Of a DNA stretch of 64,000 bases, positions 34,576 through 42,590 are shown one piece after another. Both the position numbers and the translations under genes were made by a program. The stretch is taken from assembly GCF_963662805.1 (NCBI RefSeq), contig NZ_OY759862.1:310001-374000 (forward strand). The letters are read 5' to 3'. Numbering within the stretch: the first letter of the stretch is position 1; each line of letters begins with the position of its first letter. This DNA comes from an uncultured Cohaesibacter sp. (lineage in GTDB: Bacteria > Pseudomonadota > Alphaproteobacteria > Rhizobiales > Cohaesibacteraceae). Under the pieces are notes generated by a model, which made no database searches, was not told where the DNA came from, and saw only the letters and a list, made by a program, of their open reading frames with translations.

Positions 34576-36069
34576 TCAGACCGCCTCTTTCTGTGCCCAG
34601 CTCATGCGTTTGCGATAGATGGTCGAAGGGCTGATCTCAAGCGCGGCTGCGGCGCGGGAGATGTTGCCGTCGAAATGGGTGAGGGCACCTTCGATGATCT
34701 GCTTTTCCTGCAGCCAGAAGGGCTCGATGCTGGACGCCATCATCTGTCCGACATTGCGCAGATTGTAGATCGCCTGATCAAGCTCGCTGTCGTAAAGCGT
34801 GTCGTCGCTGAGAAGATCCGGCAGATGGTCCACCTCGACCACGTTGCCATCATACATCACGGTCAGGCGGCGGATGATGTTCTGGAGCTGGCGAACGTTG
34901 CCCGGCCAGCGATAGGCCTTGAGCATATGCTCCGCATCCATCGAGAACAGCGTGAAGCTCTTGTTCTCCTCACGGGCATATTGCGCAAGGAACGACTGGG
35001 CCAGCGGCATGATATCACCCGTCCGCTCTCGCAAGGGCGGCAGATGGATAGGCAGAACATGCATACGGTAGAAAAGATCCTCGCGGAACCGGCCAGCTCG
35101 CACTTCTTCCAATGGGTCGCGGTTGGTCGCTGCGATAAAACGGATATCGAGAGAGATTTCCTGGGCCCCACCGACCCGACGCAAGCTGCCGGTCTGGATG
35201 AGGCGCAACAATTTGGCCTGTAGGTCGAGAGGCATTTCGCCGATCTCGTCGAGGAACAACGTGCCGCCATCAGCCAGCTCGGCTGCGCCCCTGCGGTCGT
35301 CGGTTGCGCCGGTAAAGGCTCCACGCACGTGGCCGAAGAGTTCAGATTCCATCAGGTCTTTCGGAATGGCGCTGCAATTGATGGCAATGAAGGGGCCGGA
35401 GCCGCGGTTCGAGCGGGCATGAAGCGCCTGCGCGCAGACTTCCTTGCCGGTACCGGATTCGCCGGTGATGAAGACGGGAGCCTTGGAGGCCGAGACCCGG
35501 ATGATCTGGTCATAGACGCCCTGCATGGCCGGAGACTTGCCGATGAAGCCTTCGAAGTCCTTCAGCATCTCGTCCTGCTGAGCGATTTCGCTGCTGTTGG
35601 ATGCCACCTCAGCCATGGCCATGGCAGCGGGCTTAATCGAGCCTGTGGCCATATGGTCGGTGTGCGGGGCAGGGCGGTGATGGGCGAGAAGATCGCTGAG
35701 CCGCGTTGCCAGAGCATCGGCGGACACCGGACGGGCAACGAAATCATGGGCTCCCGCCTGCATCGACGCAACCGCGCGTGAGACCGAGCCATTTTCACTC
35801 AGAGCCAGCAGCAGCATGTTGGGATGGCGACTGGCAAGGCGCGAGAGGACCTTCAGCTCCTCGTCTTCCTCAAAAGTGATGAGGGCGCAGGCCGGCTCCA
35901 TCAGGAAGCTTGCGGGGACTTTGCCGTCAAAAATCTGGAAGTCACAGCTGCGCTGTAGCTTGACCTCGAGATTGCCTGACAACTGATCGTTGATCATGCG
36001 GCGGAAGGCGGGGTCAGAACTGACAACTGCAATGCGGATTGAATTGGCATCCGCGTGTCCTGAATTCAT
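34576..36069 (-). CDS. Sigma-54-dependent transcriptional activator with degenerate receiver domain
   Basis: NtrC-type enhancer-binding protein. The central AAA+ domain is intact: ITGESGTGKEVCAQALHARS (Walker A), ELFGHVRGAFTGATDDRRG (GAFTGA loop that contacts sigma-54), GGTLFLDEIGEMPLDLQAKLLR (Walker B). The C-terminal Fis-type helix-turn-helix is ISRAAAALEISPSTIYRKR. The N-terminal 115 residues fold like a receiver, but lack the acidic pocket (VVSSDP instead of VDDD), the phospho-Asp (LITFEED) and the conserved Lys (FVARP for KP), so phosphorylation is unlikely. I start at the ATG with AAAGGCG upstream. No partner kinase is nearby. Confidence 0.92.
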   Translation of the reverse strand: MNSGHADANSIRIAVVSSDPAFRRMINDQLSGNLEVKLQRSCDFQIFDGKVPASFLMEPACALITFEEDEELKVLSRLASRHPNMLLLALSENGSVSRAVASMQAGAHDFVARPVSADALATRLSDLLAHHRPAPHTDHMATGSIKPAAMAMAEVASNSSEIAQQDEMLKDFEGFIGKSPAMQGVYDQIIRVSASKAPVFITGESGTGKEVCAQALHARSNRGSGPFIAINCSAIPKDLMESELFGHVRGAFTGATDDRRGAAELADGGTLFLDEIGEMPLDLQAKLLRLIQTGSLRRVGGAQEISLDIRFIAATNRDPLEEVRAGRFREDLFYRMHVLPIHLPPLRERTGDIMPLAQSFLAQYAREENKSFTLFSMDAEHMLKAYRWPGNVRQLQNIIRRLTVMYDGNVVEVDHLPDLLSDDTLYDSELDQAIYNLRNVGQMMASSIEPFWLQEKQIIEGALTHFDGNISRAAAALEISPSTIYRKRMSWAQKEAV

Positions 36070-36184
36070 GATGAAGGCGCCTTTCAAAAAAACTGCTTAC
36101 AACGCCATGTTGCTCAAACAGGGTAAACAAAGTCTTTGCATTTGGCGCTACGAACAAAAAACAGGAATTTTTTGCTGCAAAATG

Positions 36185-36218
36185 CAAAAAATCCCCAGTG
36201 ACGGGCGTCACCGGGGAT
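36185..36218 (-). terminator. Rho-independent terminator of the acyl-ligase/thiolase/HMA operon
   Basis: Stem ATCCCC.GTGACG/CGTCAC.GGGGAT (36191-36218; one mismatch), followed on the minus strand by TTTTTTG. It lies 47 bases after the HMA gene stop. Confidence 0.85.
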
Positions 36219-36264
36219 CGAAAGGCAGAGTGTTAACGCTTTGTTAGCCTTGTCAAGGGCCCGC

Positions 36265-36462
36265 TCAAGCGAGTTGGGCGGGGAAACCGGCTTCCTCGAT
36301 GGTCTGGCGCACGGTTTCGGGAGCGACGCTGGAAGTGACCTCCACGGTGCCCGTTTCAAGGTCTGCATTGACCTCGGCGCTGCCGTCCACGGCGGCGATG
36401 GCTTCCTTGATGGATTTCACGCAGCCGCCACAGGCCATTTCCTGAACATTGAGTTTGATCAT
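36265..36462 (-). CDS. Heavy-metal-associated (CopZ-like) domain protein
   Basis: A 65-residue cytoplasmic metal chaperone-like protein with the ferredoxin-like HMA fold: IKLNVQEMACGGCVKSIKEAI (MxCxxC motif, here with Gly-Gly between the cysteines) and VTSSVAPETVRQTIEEAGFPAQ. It probably binds Cu(I). It starts with ATG behind TTGGAGATAATCTC. It follows the thiolase gene by 29 bases and so may be cotranscribed, an odd partner for acyl metabolism. No copper ATPase is adjacent. Confidence 0.88.
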   Translation of the reverse strand: MIKLNVQEMACGGCVKSIKEAIAAVDGSAEVNADLETGTVEVTSSVAPETVRQTIEEAGFPAQLA

Positions 36463-36491
36463 GAGATTATCTCCAAAAATGATTGGCCACA

Positions 36492-37625
36492 CTATACGTC
36501 CGGGTTGGTCGCCTTGGCAATGAGGGCGGTGCCCAATCCACCAGCCGCCGCGATAGACGCAAGACCGATCCCGCCGCGCTGTTTCAGCTCCGCATAGAGC
36601 CTGACGGCAAGGATCGCACCGGACGCGCCCACCGGATGGCCGCGTGCGAGCGAGCCGCCAGCCGGATTGACAATCGCCTCAGGCAGATCGCTGCCCCGCT
36701 GGCAAGCAATGGCCTGCACCGCGAAGGCTTCCATGACTTCCGCCACCGTCAGCTCCGAGGGGCGGATCGCATTCTCCTTGAGGCAGGCGTTGATCGCCTT
36801 GACTGGCGCGAGGCCGGGCAGGGTCGGATCACCCCCGAGGGTCTTGCCACCGATAAGCGCCATGCGGAAACAGGACAGCGACAGAGCAATCCGCTCGGAG
36901 ACCACAAGACAAAAGGCGGCGCCATCGGCCGCAACGCTCATGTTGGCCGAGGTGATGCTGCCTGCATGAACCGGAGCCCGGTCACAGAGCCGCTGACTGA
37001 GCGGGCGGGTGAAGCTGTCCGACATCACCCCTTCGATGGCAACGATCTCGCCAAATTGCCCCTCCATCTGGGCGGCCATCGCCTTCTTGTGGCTTGCCAT
37101 GGCAAACTCGTCCTGCTCCTTGCGGCTGATCCCAAGTCGTTCGGCAAGCGCATGGGCGGCAGTTGCCATATCCGGGTCCCGATCGGGCCAGGGAGTGAAG
37201 CTGGCCTGCTCGTAGGGTTCGGGAGGCGAGCCATCCGCGAAGGTGCGAAAGCGCAAGGGACGACGGGAATAGCTCTCGACCCCACCCGCCAAAACGATCT
37301 CGCATTGACCTGATCGGATGAGGGCATCGGCCAGCAACAGTGCATCGAGCCCGCCCACGCACTGGCGATCAATCGACAGACCGGCTACGGTCTCGGGCAG
37401 TCCTGCGGCCAGAGCCACGATACGGGCCGGATTGCCACCACCGCCAAGGGCATTGGACAGGATCACTTCGTCCACCGCATCGACACCGAGACCGGCGTCC
37501 GTCAGGCAGGCGGCAATCACCGGCGTCGACAGCTCATGAAAGGCAAGACTTGCGAAGGCTCCGTTACGGGGCACGACCGCGCTGCGCCTTGCGGCAATGA
37601 CATAGGTCGGGGGAGATGCTGTCAT
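36492..37625 (-). CDS. Thiolase-family protein with altered C-terminal active-site cysteine
   Basis: Thiolase fold of 377 residues. The nucleophile Cys is present (IDRQCVGGLDALLLADALI) and so is the catalytic His in NPAGGSLARGHPVGASGAILAVRL. The third element, normally Cys-x-Gly-Gly near the C-terminus, reads SIAAAGGLGTALI: the base Cys is Ala. That should weaken normal thiolytic or condensing activity. The gene overlaps the upstream acyl-ligase gene by four bases, indicating translational coupling, and precedes the HMA gene. Likely a specialised acyl-CoA or acyl-ACP function; substrate unknown. Confidence 0.88.
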   Translation of the reverse strand: MTASPPTYVIAARRSAVVPRNGAFASLAFHELSTPVIAACLTDAGLGVDAVDEVILSNALGGGGNPARIVALAAGLPETVAGLSIDRQCVGGLDALLLADALIRSGQCEIVLAGGVESYSRRPLRFRTFADGSPPEPYEQASFTPWPDRDPDMATAAHALAERLGISRKEQDEFAMASHKKAMAAQMEGQFGEIVAIEGVMSDSFTRPLSQRLCDRAPVHAGSITSANMSVAADGAAFCLVVSERIALSLSCFRMALIGGKTLGGDPTLPGLAPVKAINACLKENAIRPSELTVAEVMEAFAVQAIACQRGSDLPEAIVNPAGGSLARGHPVGASGAILAVRLYAELKQRGGIGLASIAAAGGLGTALIAKATNPDV

Positions 37626-38878
37626 CCTTGAGCCTCTTGTCTTTGCTGAAGCCAGCCCTCCAGAGCCTTCAGGTCCGGTTTGCCCGAGGCGAGCATCGGC
37701 ATGGCATCAATGAACAGGATTTGGCGGGGCGCGGCGAGCGGGCCAAGTGCCTTGCGTCCGAGCGCCAGCAAGCCATCGGCGAGCGGACCTTTCGCCTCGG
37801 TCTTTTCACTGGCCTCAACAATCGCCACCAGAACATGGCCGCGCGTGCGATCAGGCCGGGCCATCACGGCGCAAAGCCGGACACTCGGGTCGGCAAGCAG
37901 CACCGTCTCGGCATCTTCCAGAAAGACATTCTGGTCGGCAACCGTAACCATGCGGCTGCGGCGTCCCTTCAGGAAAAGGTTGCCACTCTCATCAAGCTCG
38001 CCCATCTCCCCGACGCTGACGTATCCCTCGTGCCAGCGGGTGTCGCCACTGTCCGATCCGTCGTAACCATCAAACAGATAGGGGCTCTTCACCCAGATGT
38101 CCGCCACATCGCCTGAGGTGGGGTGAGACGGATGCCCGACGACGATCTCGACGCCGGGATAGGCGCGGCCTACCGAGCCTTCCGGCGTGGTCTCGTCCCA
38201 GATGGTGATGAAGCTCGTCTCCGAAGCTCCGTAAAATTCGAACACCCCGGCTTTGGGGAACCGTTCGGCAAGCCCTTTGCGTGTGGCGCTATCGAGCTTG
38301 CCGCCACCGCAGAAGATAAGCCGCACCGAAGGCGCCTTTGCCCGATCCGCGTCTTTTGCCTCCAGTATGAGCCGCAATTGCGAGGGCGTGGCATAAAGGA
38401 CCGATATCGCACCTGCGCTCAACATCTCCCATTGCCGCCGTGGCTGAAGGCCGCAAAGACAATGACAATCGGCCCCTAAGTGCAGGGCCTCAAGCAGGCC
38501 ATAGAGCGTCAGCGAATGACTGAGTGCGCCAAGGACCGCGTAACAATCCTCCGGTCCGACACCGAACCGTGAGGCCGTGACCTCAAAGCTCGCGATCCAT
38601 GATTCCGGTCTGCGCCGAATGGTCTTGGCCCTGCCGGTCGAGCCGGAACTTTGGCAGAACAGCCATTGTCCGCCCGACTGTGGCCCAGTGGGGACGTCAG
38701 CGGGGATGAGAGCAATACCCGATGGGCTGGCATGAAGGGAATGTCCCAGCCGGATTCCGACGCACAGAGCCTCAACCTGGGCCGACAGATCGGCCCGGTG
38801 CTGCGGAATTACGATGTGGCTTTCCGGATAATGCCGGAAATTCTGCTCGCTAAAAGATCGATGAAACAATTCTGTCAA
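37622..38878 (-). CDS. AMP-dependent acyl-activating enzyme (short form)
   Basis: Adenylate-forming enzyme activating a carboxylic acid. Visible core motifs: QSSGSTGRAKTIRR (phosphate loop), FEFYGASETSFITIWDE, the ribose-binding region YVSVGEMGELDESGNLFLKGRRSRMV (Glu where Asp is usual), and the C-terminal MLASGKPDLKALE lysine. At 418 residues it lacks about 80 N-terminal residues compared with ordinary members. The start is a TTG and uncertain. It overlaps the thiolase gene by four bases. It is divergent from the patatin gene, with an inverted repeat between them. Confidence 0.84.
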   Translation of the reverse strand: MTELFHRSFSEQNFRHYPESHIVIPQHRADLSAQVEALCVGIRLGHSLHASPSGIALIPADVPTGPQSGGQWLFCQSSGSTGRAKTIRRRPESWIASFEVTASRFGVGPEDCYAVLGALSHSLTLYGLLEALHLGADCHCLCGLQPRRQWEMLSAGAISVLYATPSQLRLILEAKDADRAKAPSVRLIFCGGGKLDSATRKGLAERFPKAGVFEFYGASETSFITIWDETTPEGSVGRAYPGVEIVVGHPSHPTSGDVADIWVKSPYLFDGYDGSDSGDTRWHEGYVSVGEMGELDESGNLFLKGRRSRMVTVADQNVFLEDAETVLLADPSVRLCAVMARPDRTRGHVLVAIVEASEKTEAKGPLADGLLALGRKALGPLAAPRQILFIDAMPMLASGKPDLKALEGWLQQRQEAQG

Positions 38879-38927
38879 ATTCCAGATATAAATGCAGCTT
38901 CAGCGTAAAAGTCGCCCGGTGTTTGTG

Positions 38928-38945
38928 TCAATCTAGCCAGATTGA
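38928..38945. promoter_or_regulatory. Inverted repeat in the acyl-ligase/patatin divergent promoter
   Basis: TCAATCT agcc AGATTGA, a perfect 7-bp inverted repeat, with partly symmetric TG/CA flanks. It lies between two divergent genes, 50 bases from the ligase start. Its sequence differs from the TGTATATACA operator of the MarR gene, so a different regulator may bind it. Confidence 0.45.
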
Positions 38946-39047
38946 TACAGTCAAAAGGCTTGGTCCCTGTCTATCAACGGCAGAACGCATTCTATTCCCT
39001 TGATCCCGATCAACTTTCTGATCTTGCCTAACAATTGGAACGAAGAG

Positions 39048-39884
39048 ATGAGTGAAAAAACGGTCGCCATAGCCTTTGGTGGAGGGGGAGCGCGCGGGCT
39101 GGCACACATCTGGATCATGGAAGCCCTCGATGAGCTCGGCATCACGCCCGTCGCTCTGTCGGGTTGCTCCATCGGCGCCCTTGCCGCCGCGTCTTATGGT
39201 TCCGGGATGACGGGGGCGGACCTCAGACGTTATGTGCTCGACCTGTTTGGTAATCGCGGGGAGGTGCTGTCCCGCTTGTGGCAGAACAGGCCCAAGAGCT
39301 TCTCAGAGCTGTTCGCCTCTCCCAACCCGGTTGGCAATTGGGTGCAGTTCGATCCCGAATGGCTCGCCGAGGCCTTTCTGCCACCAGACATCAAGAGCGA
39401 TTTTTCCGAGTTTTTGATGCCGGTCTCCATGTCCGCGTCCAACTATTTCACCGGCGAGGAGGTCGTCTTCCGCTCTGGCAAGGTCATGACCGCGATGGCG
39501 GCCTCCATGGCCATTCCGGCCCTGTTTCGCCCTGTGCTGTTCGAAGGTGAGGTGCTGATCGATGGCGGCTGCGTCAATCCCATGCCAATCGATCATGTCC
39601 GCCCGCACGCCGATATCATCATCGCCGTTGATGTGGTCGGCGTGCCGCAGAAGCCTGCCGACGGCAAGGTCGGCTCTTTCGAGATGGGATTCGGCGCGAC
39701 CCAGATTCTCATGCAAACCATCCAGCGCGAGAAGATGCGCCATGACAAGGTCGACCTGCTCGTCCAACCCCTGATCAGCAGCTTCCGCCCGCTCGATTTT
39801 CTCAAGGCCAACGATATTCTCGCCGTCAGCGAGCCTTGCAAGGACGAGGTCAAGCGCAGCCTTTCGATCCTCATGGAAGCCTGA
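39048..39884 (+). CDS. Patatin-like phospholipase
   Basis: Serine lipid acyl hydrolase of the patatin family, cytoplasmic or membrane-peripheral. The oxyanion loop is FGGGGARGLAHIW, the nucleophile is in SGCSIGALAAASYGSGMT, and the catalytic Asp is in LIDGGCVNPMP. The rest (ASMAIPALFRPVLFEGEVLIDGG) matches RssA-like proteins. I start at the ATG behind GGAACGAAGAG (278 residues). It begins a group on the plus strand with the MarR and ketosynthase genes. Confidence 0.9.
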   Translation: MSEKTVAIAFGGGGARGLAHIWIMEALDELGITPVALSGCSIGALAAASYGSGMTGADLRRYVLDLFGNRGEVLSRLWQNRPKSFSELFASPNPVGNWVQFDPEWLAEAFLPPDIKSDFSEFLMPVSMSASNYFTGEEVVFRSGKVMTAMAASMAIPALFRPVLFEGEVLIDGGCVNPMPIDHVRPHADIIIAVDVVGVPQKPADGKVGSFEMGFGATQILMQTIQREKMRHDKVDLLVQPLISSFRPLDFLKANDILAVSEPCKDEVKRSLSILMEA

Positions 39885-39941
39885 AACGAGCCGCCTCGGC
39901 AGCTCGTTGAGCCCTCATTGCGGCAATCCATGCCTTGACAT

Positions 39942-39955
39942 CGTGTATATACATG
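39942..39955. promoter_or_regulatory. Palindromic operator upstream of the MarR gene
   Basis: CGTGTATATACATG, 13 of 14 positions matching the perfect palindrome before the ketosynthase gene. A TTGACA (39935-39940) directly precedes it, so a bound repressor would block the promoter. Confidence 0.7.
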
Positions 39956-39969
39956 ATACCGTCCGCGCC

Positions 39970-40440
39970 ATGAGCGAAGAGACCAGCAGAAAAGATCCCG
40001 GCAGGGCGGGCGAGGAAGTCAATGTGGAAGAGGAATTTCCACGTTGCCTGTTTCTCAATACGGTCAAGACCGCCCGCTATTTGACCCGGAAATATGACCG
40101 CAAGCTGGCCCCGCTTGGCGTCACGACCATGCAATATTTCGTCATGATGTTTCTGCGCTACAACAAGGGCAGAACCATCAATGAAATCGCCAGTCTGATG
40201 GATATGGACCGCTCCACTCTGACGCGCAACATCGATGGATTGGTCCGTAAGGACCTCGCGGTCAAGACCATGGCGGAAAAGGGAAACGGGCGCGTTTGCC
40301 TGCTGACGGACAAGGGCGAGGCACTTCTCGACCGGCTGATTCCCATCTGGCTTGAGGCGCGCGAGTCCATGCGCAAACAACTGGCGGAGCAGGACGTCAA
40401 CGAATACAGGACCGTGCTTCACTTGCTGTCCATCATTTGA
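39970..40440 (+). CDS. MarR-family transcriptional regulator
   Basis: Winged-helix regulator of 156 residues: FPRCLFLNTVKTARYLTRKYDRKLAPLGVTTMQYFVMMFL, the recognition region NEIASLMDMDRSTLTRNIDGLVRKDL and the wing EKGNGRVCLLTDKGEALL. Starting at the ATG at 39970 places the palindrome upstream. The same palindrome precedes the ketosynthase gene downstream, so the protein probably represses both itself and that gene, in response to an unknown lipid or aromatic ligand. Confidence 0.92.
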   Translation: MSEETSRKDPGRAGEEVNVEEEFPRCLFLNTVKTARYLTRKYDRKLAPLGVTTMQYFVMMFLRYNKGRTINEIASLMDMDRSTLTRNIDGLVRKDLAVKTMAEKGNGRVCLLTDKGEALLDRLIPIWLEARESMRKQLAEQDVNEYRTVLHLLSII

Positions 40441-40457
40441 AAAATTTTTCACCATAA

Positions 40458-40471
40458 CGTGTATATACACG
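40458..40471. promoter_or_regulatory. Palindromic operator upstream of the ketosynthase gene
   Basis: CGTGTATATACACG, a perfect 14-bp palindrome about 20 bases before the ketosynthase ATG, matching the site upstream of the MarR gene. Confidence 0.75.
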
Positions 40472-40491
40472 ATTATCAGGAGACGAGCGAA

Positions 40492-41781
40492 ATGCCAAAC
40501 AGAGATGACCTGATCAATGACCCCATCGTTGTGACAGGGCTGGGGGCCGTGAGCCCGTTGGGTGTCGGAGTTGCAACCAACTGGGAACGCCTGTTGGCGG
40601 GTCGGAGTGGCATCGTGACGAACACGCGGTTCGATACCACTGATCACGCATGCAAGATTGCCGGTCTTGTTCCGGACAAGCAGACCGATGTCCATGGCTT
40701 TGATGCCCGAGATCACATGGATGCCAAGGACATCCGCAAGATGGATCTCTTCATTCAATATTCGCTGGTCGCAACCAGCGAGGCATTGGCTCAGGCTGGA
40801 TGGGCGCCCGAGGATCAGGACGAGAAGGACCGGACCGCGACCATCATCGCAACCGGCATCGGTGGCTTTCCCGTGATCACCGAAGCGGTGAAGACGGTCC
40901 AGCAACGAGGTCTGCGCAAGCTCTCGCCTTTTGTCGTGCCATCCTTTCTCGCCAATCTGGCTGCCGGGCAGGTCTCCATCCGCCATGGCTTTTCCGGGCC
41001 GATTGGCTGCCCGGTCACGGCCTGTGCCGCCTCGCTTCAGGCAATCGGTGACGGCATGCGCCTCATTGCATCGGGGGAGGCTGATGTGGCGGTGTGCGGA
41101 GGGGCGGACGCCTGTGTCGATCCGGTCTCCATTGGTGGCTTTGGTGCGGCCCGCGCCTTGTCGACCGCCCACAATGATCAGCCGGAAAAGGCCTCCCGGC
41201 CCTTCGACAAAGGGCACGATGGCTTTGTTCTCTCGGAGGGTGCCGCAACATTGGTGATCGAGCGTCTCAGCCACGCTCGCGCCAGAGGGGCCTTGCCTCT
41301 TGCCGCCTTGACCGGATATGGCACAACTGCCGACGCCTATCACGTCACGGCGGGACGTCCGGATGGATCTGGCGCGGCCCGGGCGATGCGCCTTGCCTTA
41401 AGCATGGCAAGGTTAACACCTGCCGAGATCGACTATATCAACGGCCACAGCACCTCGACGCCGGTAGGAGACGCCGCCGAGATCGCCGCGATCCGCTCTG
41501 TCTTCCCCGAGCGGGGCAAGGATCTGGCGGTGACCTCTTCAAAATCAGCGGTCGGACATCTGCTCGGTGCTGCTGGCGCGATTGAGGCGGTCTATTCGGT
41601 TCTGGCTCTTCGCGATGACATCGTCCCGCCGGGTCTCAACATCGATGAGCCGGAAGATGCCGCCGCCGTTTTCGAGTTGTCTCCCAACAAGCCAACCGCA
41701 AAGTCTTTGCATCGCGTGCTCTCCAACGGTTTCGGATTTGGTGGTGTCAATGCCGCTCTGGTTCTGGAAAAAGTCGCCTGA
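40492..41781 (+). CDS. FabF-type beta-ketoacyl-ACP synthase
   Basis: Condensing enzyme that extends an acyl chain with malonyl-ACP. The catalytic Cys is in GCPVTACAASLQAIGDG, the two His in INGHSTSTPVGDAAEI and SKSAVGHLLGAAGAIEAVYSV, all intact. The N-terminus IVVTGLGAVSPLGVGVATNWERLLAG is classic. The length of 429 residues is close to FabF. I start at the ATG with an AGGAGACGAG site rather than the open GTG within the operator. As a stand-alone, MarR-controlled paralogue with no ACP or reductase nearby, it probably serves a special fatty-acid product. Confidence 0.92.
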   Translation: MPNRDDLINDPIVVTGLGAVSPLGVGVATNWERLLAGRSGIVTNTRFDTTDHACKIAGLVPDKQTDVHGFDARDHMDAKDIRKMDLFIQYSLVATSEALAQAGWAPEDQDEKDRTATIIATGIGGFPVITEAVKTVQQRGLRKLSPFVVPSFLANLAAGQVSIRHGFSGPIGCPVTACAASLQAIGDGMRLIASGEADVAVCGGADACVDPVSIGGFGAARALSTAHNDQPEKASRPFDKGHDGFVLSEGAATLVIERLSHARARGALPLAALTGYGTTADAYHVTAGRPDGSGAARAMRLALSMARLTPAEIDYINGHSTSTPVGDAAEIAAIRSVFPERGKDLAVTSSKSAVGHLLGAAGAIEAVYSVLALRDDIVPPGLNIDEPEDAAAVFELSPNKPTAKSLHRVLSNGFGFGGVNAALVLEKVA

Positions 41782-41796
41782 GCATGAACGACACGT

Positions 41797-41828
41797 GCGC
41801 TGGCGGACACAAGCGCCAGCGCTTCTCC
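41797..41828 (+). terminator. Possible terminator of the ketosynthase gene
   Basis: Perfect 9-bp stem GCGCTGGCG/CGCCAGCGC with an eight-base loop, followed only by TTCTCC. Weak T run. Confidence 0.45.
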
Positions 41829-41930
41829 AACATGTGAAGGCTTGTGATGTGCGCCAGACCCACCCATATGCTAGGCACAACACAGATGCACGTTTGGGGC
41901 ATCGCGACCGTGTGGTTGGGGGAAATATTG

Positions 41931-42569
41931 ATGAAAAAGCCAATACTTTTTGCCATTTGCGCCCTTGTAGGGGCTTTGTCCGGGCTGATATCAGCTCAGG
42001 CGAGTGAAAGCCAGCCGGTAACCCCGGCCCATCATGACCATATGTCGGCCTATGCGGGTCAGCAGGACAGGGACATCAAGAGCCTGTCTTCCGACGATAT
42101 CGCCGAACTGAAGGCCGGATCCGGTTGGGGACTGGCAAAAGCCGCCGAGCTCAATGGCGTGCCCGGCCCGGTCCATCTTTTGGAATTGAAGGATCAGGTT
42201 CCGCTTGATCAGGCGCAGGTGCTGATCCTTGAAGCGCTCTACAAGGACATGAATGATCAGGCCCGCGAGAAGGGTGAAGAGCTCATCCTGCTCGAACGGA
42301 GACTGGAACATCATTTTCGCGATGGGACAATCACCAGTGAATTGCTCGCGGAGATGCTTGATCAGATCGCCACGGTTCGCCGGGATCTGCGCTTCATTCA
42401 CCTCTCCACCCATCTGCAGACGCCCAAGCTTTTGAAGAGCGAGCAGATCTCTCGATACAATGAATTGCGCGGCTACACGGCGGTCAATCAGGTTGTTGCC
42501 GACCCCTGCGCAGCCGTGCCTGAGGGGCACGACGCTGCCATGTGGCGTAAGCACAACGATTGTGATTGA
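41931..42569 (+). CDS. Spy/CpxP-like periplasmic helical protein
   Basis: Exported protein of 212 residues. Sec signal KKPILFAICALVGALSGLISAQA, then a His-rich start (TPAHHDHMSAYAGQQ), followed by a helical part with LGVPGPVHL-like NGVPGPVHLLELKDQVPLDQAQVLILEAL and a second helix pair ending FIHLSTHLQTPKLLKSEQISRYNELRGY. This resembles the LTxxQ (Spy/CpxP/ZraP) chaperone family, with LKSEQISRYNELRG replacing the LTPEQ motif. I start at the ATG behind GGGGGAAAT. Role: probably periplasmic stress protection or metal binding; inferred. Confidence 0.7.
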   Translation: MKKPILFAICALVGALSGLISAQASESQPVTPAHHDHMSAYAGQQDRDIKSLSSDDIAELKAGSGWGLAKAAELNGVPGPVHLLELKDQVPLDQAQVLILEALYKDMNDQAREKGEELILLERRLEHHFRDGTITSELLAEMLDQIATVRRDLRFIHLSTHLQTPKLLKSEQISRYNELRGYTAVNQVVADPCAAVPEGHDAAMWRKHNDCD

Positions 42570-42590
42570 GGTTGGCTTGTTGAGGGCAGT

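Noticed and set aside
39871..41343. 490-codon minus-strand frame opposite the MarR and ketosynthase genes
   Set aside because: Shadow of the ketosynthase; no domain features.
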